A stretch of DNA of 64,000 nucleotides. Origin: JACCVL01 sp963704295 (GTDB lineage Bacteria > Actinomycetota > Actinomycetes > Propionibacteriales > Nocardioidaceae). The notes under the pieces were generated by a model, which saw only the letters and a program-made list of their open reading frames with translations, did no database searches and was not told the origin of the DNA. Shown one piece after another: positions 7,909 to 15,932 of this stretch (position 1 is its first letter; every line of letters starts with the position of its first letter). The stretch is from assembly GCA_963704295.1 (NCBI GenBank), contig OY969884.1, positions 2,480,001 through 2,544,000 of the forward strand, given 5' to 3'. Made by a program: the position numbers and the translations under genes.

Positions 7909-8937
7909 GTGGCCGAGATGTTCTACGACGACGACGCCGACCTCGCCGTCGTCCAGCAGCGCAACGTGACCGTGCTCGGGTACGGCAGCCAGGGACACGC
8001 GCACGCCCTGTCGCTACGGGACTCCGGGGTCGACGTGCGCGTCGGGCTGCCGGAGGGGTCGCGCAGCCGCCCGCGGGCCGAGGCGGAGGGACTGACGGTG
8101 CTCACGCCCTATGCGGCCTGCGAGGAGGCCGACCTGATCGTGGTGCTTGCCCCCGATCCGGCCCAGCGCGCGCTCTACGCCGAGGCGATCGAGCCCAACC
8201 TCGTGGACGGTGACGCGATCCTCTTCGGGCACGGCTTCAACATCCGCTTCGGTTACGTCAAGCCGCCGCCCGGTGTCGACGTCTGCATGGTGGCCCCGAA
8301 GGGCCCCGGCCACCTGGTCCGCCGCGAGTACACCGTCGGTCGCGGTGTCCCGGTGCTGGTGGCCGTCGAACAGGACGCGTCGGGGGGTGCGTGGGACCTC
8401 ACGCTGGCCTACGCCAAGGCGATCGGTGGGCTGCGCGCCGGGGGTATCAAGACCACCTTCACCGAGGAGACCGAGACCGACCTGTTCGGCGAGCAGGCGG
8501 TGCTGTGCGGAGGCGCCTCGGCGCTGGTCACGGCCGGCTTCGAGACCTTGGTCGAGGCTGGTTACCAGCCCGAGGTCGCCTACTTCGAGTGCCTGCACGA
8601 GCTCAAGCTGATCGTCGACCTGATGTACGAGGGCGGCATCGCCAAGCAGCGCTGGTCGGTGTCGGACACCGCCGAGTACGGCGACTACGTGTCCGGGCCG
8701 CGGATCATCGACGCGTCGGTCAAGGCGCGCATGGCCGACGTGCTGGCCGACGTGCGCAGCGGCGCGTTCGCCGACCGGTTCATCGCCGACCAGGATGCCG
8801 GCGGCCAGGAGTTCGCGAGCTTCCGGGCGGCGGCCGAGAAGCATCCGATCGAGGCCACCGGCCGCGAGCTGCGCAAGCTGATGAGCTGGGTCAAGGATCA
8901 CGACGACGACTACACCGAGGGCACCGCCAGCCGCTGA
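7909..8937 (+). CDS. ilvC: ketol-acid reductoisomerase
   Basis: A class I (short) KARI of 342 residues. It converts acetolactate to dihydroxy-isovalerate with NADPH and Mg2+. The nucleotide-binding loop VLGYGSQGHAHALSLRDSG lies near residue 20, followed by the knotted C-terminal domain with ETETDLFGEQAVLCGG, which carries Mg-binding acids, and SDTAEYGDYVSGPR. GTG 7909 follows AGGAG (7898-7902). It lies 25 bases after ilvN in the same operon. Confidence 0.97.
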   Translation: MAEMFYDDDADLAVVQQRNVTVLGYGSQGHAHALSLRDSGVDVRVGLPEGSRSRPRAEAEGLTVLTPYAACEEADLIVVLAPDPAQRALYAEAIEPNLVDGDAILFGHGFNIRFGYVKPPPGVDVCMVAPKGPGHLVRREYTVGRGVPVLVAVEQDASGGAWDLTLAYAKAIGGLRAGGIKTTFTEETETDLFGEQAVLCGGASALVTAGFETLVEAGYQPEVAYFECLHELKLIVDLMYEGGIAKQRWSVSDTAEYGDYVSGPRIIDASVKARMADVLADVRSGAFADRFIADQDAGGQEFASFRAAAEKHPIEATGRELRKLMSWVKDHDDDYTEGTASR

Positions 8938-9047
8938 GCCCGCTCGTCCAGCAGCACCCGTGCGTCGGGTTGCGGCGTCATGTCCGGCATGTCACAGTCC
9001 GTCGGACTCGACGGCGTGGCCCGGGACGGGCGGACGGGAGGACCCCG

Positions 9048-10751
9048 GTGCACCTGCTCGCTGCAGACTCGCAGTTGCGTCTGGACCTCAGCTGGGTGGA
9101 CTACACCCTGCTCGGCGCGTACTTCCTCGTCGTGCTCGGCATCGGGCTGGCCGCGCGGGCGAGCATCTCGTCCAGTCTCGACTTCCTGCTCTCCGGCCGC
9201 TCGCTCCCCGCCTGGATCACCGGGCTCGCCTTCATCGCGGCGAACCTCGGCGCGCTGGAGATCCTCGGGATGGCCGCCAACGGCGCGCAGTACGGCGTCG
9301 CCACCGTGCACTTCTACTGGCTGGGCGCCATCCCGGCGATGGTGTTCCTCGGCATCGTGATGATGCCCTTCTACTACGGGTCGAAGGTGCGCAGCGTCCC
9401 GGAGTACCTCCGCCGCCGCTTCGACAACCGAGCGCACCTGTTCAACGCGCTCAGCTTCGCGGTGGCCTCGGTCCTGATCGCGGGCGTCAACCTGTACGCG
9501 CTGGCGATCGTGATGCAGGGGCTGTTGGGCTGGCCGGTCTGGCTGGCGATCATCGTCGCCGCGGCGTTCGTGCTCGTCTACATCACCGCCGGTGGGCTCT
9601 CGTCGGCCATCTACAACGAGGTGCTGCAGTTCTTCGTGATCCTGGCCGGCCTGGTCCCGCTGGTCGTCGTCGGCCTGGCGGCGAACGGCGGCTGGTCGGG
9701 GCTGAAGGAGAAGGTCTCCGCGAACCCGGCCGGTGGTGAGGGCTTCTTCTCCGCCTGGGGCGGCACCGGGGTCGGTGACGTCACCAACCCGATCGGGGCG
9801 AACTGGATCGCCATCGTCTTCGGCCTCGGGTTCGTGCTGTCCTTCGGCTACTGGACCACCAACTTCGCCGAGGTGCAGCGAGCGCTCTCGGCGAAGGACA
9901 TGTCGGCCGCCCGCCGGACGCCGATGATCGGCGCCTACCCGAAGATCTTCATTCCGGCGTTGACCATCATCCCCGGGCTGGTCGCGCTGGTGGAGTTCCC
10001 GCAGCTGGGCGCGGAGACCGGCGCCTTCCAGTACAACAACGCGATCCCGCTGCTGATGGAGAAGTACCTCCCCAACGGGGTTCTCGGCGTCGCGGTGACC
10101 GGCCTGCTGGCCGCCTTCATGGCAGGCATGGCGGCCAACGTGTCGAGCTTCAACACGGTGTTCACCTACGACATCTGGCAGGACTACGTCCGCAAGGACC
10201 GCGAGGACGCCTACTACCTCCGCGTGGGCCGGATCGTGACCGTCGTGGGCGTGATGATCGGCATCGGCACCGCGTTCATCGCGGCCGGCTACAGCAACAT
10301 CATGAACTACATCCAGGCGCTGTTCTCGATCTTCAACGCGCCGCTGTTCGCCACCTTCATCATCGCGATGTTCTGGCGCCGGATGACAGCCACGGCCGGC
10401 ATCTCCGGACTGGTGGCCGGGACAGCCACCGCCGGCTTCATCTTCGTCACCTCCGAGAGCGGCGTGGACAGCTTCGGCTTCGACAAGCCGCTGCTCTTCG
10501 AGTTCGGGTCGGCACTGGCAGCAAGCTTCTGGGCGGCGGTGCTGGCATTCCTCGCCGATGCCATCGTCAGCGTCGTGGTCAGCCTGTTCACCGAGCCGAA
10601 ACGGCCCGAGGAGCTGGAGGGCCTCGTCTACGGCACCGCCGTGACGGACGGCGACATGGGCGTCAGCGGCGACCCCTGGTGGCTGCGGCCGGTGCCGCTC
10701 GGTGTCGGAGCCCTGGCGCTCGCCGCCGTCCTCTACATTCCCTTCCTCTGA
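9048..10751 (+). CDS. sodium:solute symporter family transporter
   Basis: A 567-residue member of the SSS family (2.A.21) with about 13-14 membrane segments. The N-terminal SLDFLLSGRSLPAWITGLAF resembles the SSS signature region, and the core includes FGYWTTNFAEVQRALSAKD. It would import a solute with Na+; the substrate could be a sugar, amino acid or organic acid and cannot be told here. GTG 9048 follows GGGAGG (9036-9041) by 6 bases. The intergenic 8938-9047 shows no clear promoter or terminator, so read-through from ilvC is possible. The next gene encodes a two-helix protein that probably works with it. Confidence 0.88.
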   Translation: MHLLAADSQLRLDLSWVDYTLLGAYFLVVLGIGLAARASISSSLDFLLSGRSLPAWITGLAFIAANLGALEILGMAANGAQYGVATVHFYWLGAIPAMVFLGIVMMPFYYGSKVRSVPEYLRRRFDNRAHLFNALSFAVASVLIAGVNLYALAIVMQGLLGWPVWLAIIVAAAFVLVYITAGGLSSAIYNEVLQFFVILAGLVPLVVVGLAANGGWSGLKEKVSANPAGGEGFFSAWGGTGVGDVTNPIGANWIAIVFGLGFVLSFGYWTTNFAEVQRALSAKDMSAARRTPMIGAYPKIFIPALTIIPGLVALVEFPQLGAETGAFQYNNAIPLLMEKYLPNGVLGVAVTGLLAAFMAGMAANVSSFNTVFTYDIWQDYVRKDREDAYYLRVGRIVTVVGVMIGIGTAFIAAGYSNIMNYIQALFSIFNAPLFATFIIAMFWRRMTATAGISGLVAGTATAGFIFVTSESGVDSFGFDKPLLFEFGSALAASFWAAVLAFLADAIVSVVVSLFTEPKRPEELEGLVYGTAVTDGDMGVSGDPWWLRPVPLGVGALALAAVLYIPFL

Positions 10752-10764
10752 CGGGAGAACGACC

Positions 10765-11028
10765 ATGACCGATGCCGGCGACCCTGCGCCCACCGACCCC
10801 ACGGAGCAGCCTGCCCCGAGCTCGGCGAACAAGCTGTTCGACGTCCGCTCGGTGATCGGCGGGCTGTTCGTCTTCTACGGCCTGGTCGTGACCGTGACCG
10901 GCATCGTGGACTCCGACGCCGCCAAGGAGCAGGCGGCCGGCATCGCGATCAACCTGTGGGCCGGGCTCGGCATGCTGGCGTTCGGCATCGGCATGCTCGG
11001 CTGGCTCCGGCTGTCTCCCACCGAATGA
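10765..11028 (+). CDS. small two-helix membrane protein, symporter partner
   Basis: An 87-residue protein with an Asp/Pro/Thr-rich cytoplasmic-type N-terminus (residues 1-25) and two hydrophobic helices (about 31-49 and 62-80). ATG 10765 follows GGGAGA (10753-10758). It lies 13 bases after the sodium:solute symporter and is almost certainly co-transcribed. It may be an accessory subunit of that transporter, but I do not recognise a named family. Confidence 0.7.
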   Translation: MTDAGDPAPTDPTEQPAPSSANKLFDVRSVIGGLFVFYGLVVTVTGIVDSDAAKEQAAGIAINLWAGLGMLAFGIGMLGWLRLSPTE

Positions 11029-11104
11029 CCGGTCACCCTGGTGGCCGACGACCGTCGCCGCCGATCGTCGGTGGCCGTCGTCTGGTCGATAGCTGATCCG
11101 CGGC

Positions 11105-11110
11105 TAGACT
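11105..11110 (+). promoter_or_regulatory. possible serA -10 element
   Basis: TAGACT sits 67 bases before the serA start in the 148-base gap after the symporter unit. The upstream -35 is poor, so this is a weak call. AAAGGA (11165-11170) is the serA Shine-Dalgarno sequence. Confidence 0.35.
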
Positions 11111-11176
11111 CAGGCAGGGCACAGCGTCGTGCGTCCGTACCCGCACGCGACCCACGACCCCCGTAAAGGACTCCTC

Positions 11177-12769
11177 GTGAGCAAGCCCGTCGTCCTCCTC
11201 GCTGAGGAGCTGTCCCCGGCCACGGTCGGCGCCCTCGGACCCGACTTCGAGATCCGGCGGTGTGACGGCTCGGACCGGGCTGACCTGCTCGCGTCGGTCG
11301 CCGACGTGGACGCGTTGCTGGTGCGCAGTGCCACCCGCGTGGACCAGGAGGTCTTCGCCGCCGCCACCCGGCTCAGGGTCGTCGCCCGTGCCGGTGTCGG
11401 TCTGGACAACGTCGATGTGCGGGCGGCCACGCAGGCCGGCGTGATGGTCGTCAACGCCCCGACGTCGAACATCGTGAGCGCCGCCGAGCTGGCGGTCGGG
11501 CTGCTGGTCGCGGCCGCCCGGCGGATCGTGCCGGCCAGCGAGGCGCTCCGCGCCGGGCAGTGGAAGCGCAGCGCCTTCAGTGGTGTCGAGCTGTACGAGA
11601 AGACGGTCGGCATCCTCGGTCTCGGCCGGATCGGCGTGCTCGTGGCGCAGCGGCTGTCCGCCTTCGGGATGCACGTCATCGCCTATGACCCGTACGTCCA
11701 GGCAGGTCGGGCGGCGCAGATGGGCGTGCGCCTGGTCGGGCTGGACGAGCTGCTCGCCGAGTCCGACGCCATCTCGATCCATCTGCCGAAGACGTCGGAG
11801 ACCGCGGGGCTGATCGGCAGCGACCAGCTGCACCGGGTCAAGCCGGGCGTGATCGTGGTGAATGCGGCCCGCGGCGGCATCGTGGACGAGCAGGCGCTGC
11901 ACGCCGCGTTGAAGGAGGGCCGGGTCGGTGCGCTGGGCATCGACGTGTACGCGAAGGAGCCGTGCACCGACTCGCCGCTGTTCGAGCTGGACAACGTGGT
12001 GGCGACCCCGCACCTCGGCGCCAGCACCGACGAGGCACAGGAGAAGGCCGGCCTCGCGGTCGCCCGCTCGGTGCGGCTGGCGCTGTCCGGCGAGCTCGTC
12101 CCCGACGCCGTCAACGTGCAGGGCGGCGTCATCGCCGAGGATGTCCGGCCCGGGATCGGCCTGACCGAGCGGCTCGGCCGGATCTTCACCTCGCTGGCCG
12201 ACGGCATCGCCCAGCATCTCGACGTCGAGGTGCGTGGCGAGATCACCGCGCACGACGTCAAGGTGCTGGAGCTGGCGGCGCTCAAGGGAGTGTTCGCCGA
12301 CGTGGTGGAGGAGAACGTCTCCTACGTCAACGCGCCGCTGCTCGCCTCCGAGCGCGGTCTCGAGGTCCGGCTGCTCACCGACCCGGACAGTCCCGACCAC
12401 CGCAACCTGGTGACGCTGCGCGGCACCCGCGCCGACGGCAGCCAGGTGTCGGTGTCGGGGACGCTGGTCGGCATCCAGCAGCGGGACCGGCTGGTCGAGA
12501 TCGACGGGTTCGACGTGGAGATCGAGCCGACCGACCACCTGCTCGTGGTCCGCTACGAGGACCGGCCGGGCATGATCGGCACCGTCGGCGCCCTGCTCGG
12601 CGACGCCGGGATCAACATCGCCGGCATGCAGGTCAGCCGGGACCGGCGGGGCGGACGGGCCCTCGTCGTGCTGGCGGTGGACTCGGCGGTCTCCGCCGAG
12701 ATCGGCGAGGAGGTCCGGGAGGCCATGGCGGCCGACTGGGTCCGCCGGGTCAACCTTCGCTCGGCTTGA
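11177..12769 (+). CDS. serA: D-3-phosphoglycerate dehydrogenase
   Basis: A 530-residue long-form SerA, the first enzyme of serine synthesis (3-phosphoglycerate to 3-phosphohydroxypyruvate). It has the NAD motif GLGRIGVLVAQRL, AARGGIVDEQALHAAL, the catalytic His in TPHLGASTDEAQ, then the intervening ASB domain (about 315-450) and a C-terminal ACT domain (RYEDRPGMIGTVGALLGDAG) that binds serine for feedback control. The full actinobacterial length supports allosteric regulation. GTG 11177 is 6 bases after AAAGGA; the in-frame upstream start at 11129 adds residues not typical of SerA. Confidence 0.96.
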   Translation: MSKPVVLLAEELSPATVGALGPDFEIRRCDGSDRADLLASVADVDALLVRSATRVDQEVFAAATRLRVVARAGVGLDNVDVRAATQAGVMVVNAPTSNIVSAAELAVGLLVAAARRIVPASEALRAGQWKRSAFSGVELYEKTVGILGLGRIGVLVAQRLSAFGMHVIAYDPYVQAGRAAQMGVRLVGLDELLAESDAISIHLPKTSETAGLIGSDQLHRVKPGVIVVNAARGGIVDEQALHAALKEGRVGALGIDVYAKEPCTDSPLFELDNVVATPHLGASTDEAQEKAGLAVARSVRLALSGELVPDAVNVQGGVIAEDVRPGIGLTERLGRIFTSLADGIAQHLDVEVRGEITAHDVKVLELAALKGVFADVVEENVSYVNAPLLASERGLEVRLLTDPDSPDHRNLVTLRGTRADGSQVSVSGTLVGIQQRDRLVEIDGFDVEIEPTDHLLVVRYEDRPGMIGTVGALLGDAGINIAGMQVSRDRRGGRALVVLAVDSAVSAEIGEEVREAMAADWVRRVNLRSA

Positions 12770-12795
12770 GCCGGCCTGCCCGGGCCGTACGCCGA

Positions 12796-14262
12796 TCAGG
12801 CGATGAGCGGCCGACGGTCGCTCCGAGGCGTCCGGCCGCCGGTCTGTGTGCCCGGCCGGATGCCGGCCCGCACCTCCTCGTAGGCCTCGGCGAGCCGGCG
12901 CACCGCCTCGGGGTAGATCGCCGGCGAGGCGGTGAACGGCAGTCGGAGCTGATCCTCCAGGCCGCCGTCGGGGGAGAACCGGCCACCGCTGACCAGCAGC
13001 AGGTCACGCCGTTCGGCGGCCGCCACGACCGCCGTCCCCACCGGTGCCGGCAGTCGACACCAGAGGCTGAGCCCGCCGCGGGGCAGGGTGAACCGCCAGT
13101 CGGGGAGCCGAGCCGCGAGTCCGGCCGCCAGCGCGTCCCGGCCCCGGCGCAGTCCGTCGCGTCGCTCGGCGAGAGCCCCGTCACCGCCGCGCAGCAGGGC
13201 GGTCACCGCCAGCTGGTCCACGACCGAGGAGCCCAGGTCGGTCGTCGCCCGGGCTCGAACCAGGTCGGGCACCAGTGTTCGTGGCGCGCGGATCCAGCCG
13301 ATCCTGAGCCCGGCCCACAGCGACTTGCTCACGCCACCGACCGACACCACGTCCGGCCCGGCCGCGGCGAACGCGCGCGGCAGCGCGGCACCGTCGTCGA
13401 GCACCAGCTCGGCGCTGCTCTCGTCCACGACCGGGGTGGTCCTGGTGCGGGCCAGCGCCGCGGCGACTCGCTCCCGCGTCTCGTCGTCCATCAGTGCCCC
13501 GGTCGGGTTGTGGAAGTCCGGCATCAGCAGCGCCAGGCGGGGTCGGGCGCGGCGCAGCGTGGAGGTCAGCGTGGGCACGTCCCAGCCGTCGGCGACCGGG
13601 TGCACCACGACCCTTGCGTGTGCTCGGCGCAGCGTCTCGATCGCGTTCGGGTAGGCAGGGGTCTCGGTGAGCACCCGGTCGCCGGGGGAGACCGACATCG
13701 CGGCGACGACCGCGAGACCGGCCAGCGCGCCGGAGGTGACCACGATCTGGTCGGGATCGGTGGGAGCGCCGCGGCGCGCATACCGGTCCGCGATCAGCTC
13801 CCGCAGCTCCGGCAGCCCCTCCGGGTAGTAGCCGCTGCCGCGGAGCTGGGCCGGCAGCTGCTCCATCGCCCAGCCGAACGCGGCGTGCACCTGTGGCACC
13901 GCCTCCGGAGCGGCGCAGGTGAGGTCGATCCGGCCCGCACCGACCGCGTGCACTGCGACCAGCGGCCGGCCCAGCGCCCCGCTGTTGCTGCCGGGCACCC
14001 GGACCACGGTGCCGGACCCGCGCCGGGCGGCGGCGTACCCGGTCCGGACCAGCTCGGCGTACGCCCTGGTCACGGTCGTCCGGCTCAGCCCCAGCGTGCC
14101 GGCGAGGTCCCGCTCGCTCGGCAGCTGGTCGTCCCGGCCGAGCCGGCCCTCGCCGACCAGCCGGCGGACCCGCGCAGCCAGCCCCTGGTAGGCAGGCATC
14201 CCCTCCGGCAGCTCGCCGAGCAGGCGGGCCATCCGCGGGGCCGACACCTTCGTCCACGCCAT
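12796..14262 (-). CDS. MocR-family regulator (GntR HTH plus aminotransferase-like domain), YczR-type
   Basis: A 488-residue MocR regulator. The N-terminal GntR winged helix (residues about 15-80) carries LPSERDLAGTLGLSRTTVTRAY, followed by a type I aminotransferase-fold domain binding PLP; the PLP Lys is in SVGGVSKSLWAGLRIGW and the Asn/Asp-type contacts are in DFHNPTGALMDDE. ATG 14262 (MAWTKVSAPRMARLLGEL) was chosen because YczR-type proteins start this way; an upstream in-frame start at 14304 would extend into the divergent promoter. It is divergent from the YczE-type membrane gene, a pairing described for YczR regulators, so it probably controls that gene in response to a PLP-linked signal. 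Confidence 0.88.
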   Translation of the reverse strand: MAWTKVSAPRMARLLGELPEGMPAYQGLAARVRRLVGEGRLGRDDQLPSERDLAGTLGLSRTTVTRAYAELVRTGYAAARRGSGTVVRVPGSNSGALGRPLVAVHAVGAGRIDLTCAAPEAVPQVHAAFGWAMEQLPAQLRGSGYYPEGLPELRELIADRYARRGAPTDPDQIVVTSGALAGLAVVAAMSVSPGDRVLTETPAYPNAIETLRRAHARVVVHPVADGWDVPTLTSTLRRARPRLALLMPDFHNPTGALMDDETRERVAAALARTRTTPVVDESSAELVLDDGAALPRAFAAAGPDVVSVGGVSKSLWAGLRIGWIRAPRTLVPDLVRARATTDLGSSVVDQLAVTALLRGGDGALAERRDGLRRGRDALAAGLAARLPDWRFTLPRGGLSLWCRLPAPVGTAVVAAAERRDLLLVSGGRFSPDGGLEDQLRLPFTASPAIYPEAVRRLAEAYEEVRAGIRPGTQTGGRTPRSDRRPLIA

Positions 14263-14324
14263 GCAGGCCACCGTGACAGAAGTGGCTATCGAAGAACAGG
14301 CCATTGCCGGCCACGCTGGGGGGC
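14263..14324. promoter_or_regulatory. divergent MocR operator region
   Basis: The 62-base gap between the MocR regulator and yczE carries two direct AGGCCA repeats (14265-14270 and 14298-14303), 33 bp apart or about three helix turns, and an inverted pair GTGGC (14282-14286) / GCCAC (14309-14313). MocR proteins often bind spaced direct repeats, so this is a fitting operator; the exact sites are inferred. Confidence 0.5.
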
Positions 14325-15008
14325 ATGAACCTGGCCGCGCTGACCCCTCGCCAGCAGCTGACCGCCGGTCGCACCGGCCGGCGGCTGGTGCAGCTGTTCG
14401 CCGGGCTGGTCCTCTATGGCTGGTCGATGGCGATGATGGTCCGCTCGACGTTGGGCCTCGACCCCTGGGACGTCTTCCACGACGGCGTCGCCCGGCTGAC
14501 CGGGCTGTCGTTCGGCACCGTGGTGATCGCCGTCGGCGTCGCGGTCCTGTTGCTCTGGATCCCGCTGCGCCAGTGGCCCGGGCTCGGCACCGTCGCGAAC
14601 GCCGTGGTGATCGGGCTCGTCACCGATCTCGGTCTGGCGGTGCTCGTCACGCCGGAGTCACTGCTGCTGCGCGGCGGCCTGCTCGTGGGTGGCGTGCTGC
14701 TCAACGGACTGGCCGGGGCGATGTACATCGGCTCGCAGTTCGGCACCGGTCCGCGCGACGGGCTGATGACCGGGCTGGTGTTCCGAACCGGTCGAAGCAT
14801 CCGGTTGGTCCGCACCTCGCTCGAGGTGACCGTGCTGATCCTCGGCTGGCTCCTCGGTGGCGTGGTCGGCGTCGGCACGGTGCTGTACGCGCTCGCGATC
14901 GGACCTCTGGTCCAGCTGTTCCTGCCGTGGCTCGTGGTCGAGCTGGACCAGGCCGGGACGGCGCCGGAGCCAGGTCCCGCGCCGGTGCTGTCAGCGCCGG
15001 GCCGCTAG
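14325..15008 (+). CDS. yczE: YczE/YyaS/YitT-family membrane protein
   Basis: A 227-residue membrane protein with about five transmembrane helices, starting MNLAALTPRQQLTAGRTGRR and continuing LFAGLVLYGWSMAMMVRSTL, LGLDPWDVFHDGVARLTGLS and YIGSQFGTGPRDGLMTGLVF, all typical of the YczE family. ATG 14325 follows a G-rich stretch. It is divergent from its MocR regulator. Transport of a vitamin B6-related or other metabolite has been proposed for the family; the substrate is not proven. The 3' end overlaps the methyltransferase gene tail-to-tail by 18 bases. Confidence 0.85.
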   Translation: MNLAALTPRQQLTAGRTGRRLVQLFAGLVLYGWSMAMMVRSTLGLDPWDVFHDGVARLTGLSFGTVVIAVGVAVLLLWIPLRQWPGLGTVANAVVIGLVTDLGLAVLVTPESLLLRGGLLVGGVLLNGLAGAMYIGSQFGTGPRDGLMTGLVFRTGRSIRLVRTSLEVTVLILGWLLGGVVGVGTVLYALAIGPLVQLFLPWLVVELDQAGTAPEPGPAPVLSAPGR

Positions 15009-15557
15009 GACGACGGAGGCGTCGTCGGTGACCATGACGTCGACCGCGGTGAACCGGTCGTCGGTCAACCACTGCTCGCGCATCGAGTCCACTCGCCCCG
15101 CGTAGACCGGCGGCCAGCTCGCGCACGGGGTGAAGTCGTCGAGGACGACGATGCCGCCTGCCTCCACCAAGTCGGCGATCAGGTCGAGCCCCTGTCGCTT
15201 GACCTCCCGGACGTCGACGAAGAGCAGCGAGAACGGCGCGAACTGCTCGAGTGTCGTCCAGTCGCCGGCGTGCACGGCGACCCGGTCGTCACCGGCGAAC
15301 ACGGCGCGGGCCCGGTCGGCCAGCGTGGGGTCGAGCTCCGCGGTGACGACCCGGGTGCCGGGGCGGGCACCGCTGGCCAGCCAGGCGGCGCCGACCCCGC
15401 ACCCGGTTCCGAGCTCGGCCAGCGTTCCGGTCCGCGCGCAGGCCAGGGTGGCGAGCAGCCGGCCGGTCTCGTGCCGGGTGGCGCTGACGAACCCCTGGTC
15501 GCGGGACAGGTCCAGCGCCCGTCGCACGAGGGCCGGGATCTCGGGGGGCGCACTCAC
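14991..15557 (-). CDS. SAM-dependent O-methyltransferase
   Basis: A 188-residue class I methyltransferase. Motif I is LAELGTGCGVGAAWLASG, the acidic loop RVVTAELDPTLADRARAVF follows, and LLFVDVREVKRQGLDLIADL with IVVLDDFTP (metal/substrate Asp) matches the catechol O-methyltransferase-like branch. It is convergent with yczE and divergent from the leuB leader. The substrate is unknown. Confidence 0.8.
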   Translation of the reverse strand: MSAPPEIPALVRRALDLSRDQGFVSATRHETGRLLATLACARTGTLAELGTGCGVGAAWLASGARPGTRVVTAELDPTLADRARAVFAGDDRVAVHAGDWTTLEQFAPFSLLFVDVREVKRQGLDLIADLVEAGGIVVLDDFTPCASWPPVYAGRVDSMREQWLTDDRFTAVDVMVTDDASVVLAARR

Positions 15558-15605
15558 CGTTCGGAGTCTGGCACACGGCCGATCGGCTGATTCCTGTCCG
15601 CGTGC

Positions 15606-15656
15606 TGAGACGGCCGTTCACGTGGGCGAGACGGCGCCGGACCCGCGTCGTACGGT
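15606..15656 (+). promoter_or_regulatory. leuB leader promoter and operator-like repeat
   Basis: TACGGT (15651-15656) with GAGACG (15628-15633) 17 bases upstream forms the likely promoter; the leader ATG starts 9 bases after the -10. An imperfect palindrome, TGAGACGG followed by CCGT-TCA (15606-15620), resembles the perfect TGAGACG/CGTCTCA palindrome before ilvB, suggesting a shared regulator. Confidence 0.5.
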
Positions 15657-15665
15657 GGCGAGGTC

Positions 15666-15713
15666 ATGCGGACCTACGTACTCATCCTTCGCCGCCGCGG
15701 TGGGGCCTGCTGA
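15666..15713 (+). CDS. leuB attenuator leader peptide
   Basis: A 15-residue ORF, ATG start, MRTYVLILRRRGGAC then TGA. Val-Leu-Ile-Leu followed by three Arg residues is the same design as the ilvB leader (LLVL-RRR). The Arg-Arg-Gly codons overlap the left arm of an 11-bp perfect hairpin (15695-15730), so the position of the ribosome would decide whether the hairpin forms. This places leucine-family translation control on the leuB-ilvE unit. Confidence 0.7.
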   Translation: MRTYVLILRRRGGAC

Positions 15714-15730
15714 GGCCATCCCCACCGCGG
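15695..15730 (+). promoter_or_regulatory. leader hairpin upstream of leuB
   Basis: CCGCGGTGGGG (15695-15705) and CCCCACCGCGG (15720-15730) form a perfect 11-bp stem with a 14-base loop containing the leader stop codon. No T-run follows, so it is more likely a pause, anti-antiterminator or translation-control hairpin than a terminator in its own right. Confidence 0.65.
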
Positions 15731-15785
15731 GGTTCCGCCGTCGCCCGACCAGCCGCACGCCGGCATCCAGATCCCGAGCGAAGAG

Positions 15786-15932
15786 ATGAGCACAGCCATG
15801 ATGTACGACATGTACCCCACCGAGTGGGGCCCCAGCCGACACCGCGACGAGACCCAGGACGCGGTCCAGAGCGCGATGCAGACCGCGATGGACCTGCGGG
15901 ACAACGGGGGAGAACGCCCTGACGACAACTGA
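15786..15932 (+). CDS. small 48-residue ORF upstream of and overlapping leuB
   Basis: ATG 15786 opens a 48-codon frame starting MSTAMMYDMYPTEWGPSRHR and ending in a polar tail with no membrane segment. It ends 14 bases inside leuB, in another frame. GAAGAG-like bases (15781-15785) directly precede the ATG. It lies after the leader hairpin and is met before leuB by translating ribosomes, so it could couple leuB translation to the leader. I recognise no family; it may also be a chance ORF. Confidence 0.45.
   Translation: MSTAMMYDMYPTEWGPSRHRDETQDAVQSAMQTAMDLRDNGGERPDDN

Noticed and set aside
8938..9047. Terminator or promoter between ilvC and the symporter
   Set aside because: Only a short GTCCG/CGGAC match and no convincing -35/-10 or T-run; too weak to call.
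8910..10832. 640-residue antisense ORF opposite the sodium:solute symporter
   Set aside because: Low-complexity His/Asp/Arg composition and no motif; the plus-strand frame has all transporter features.
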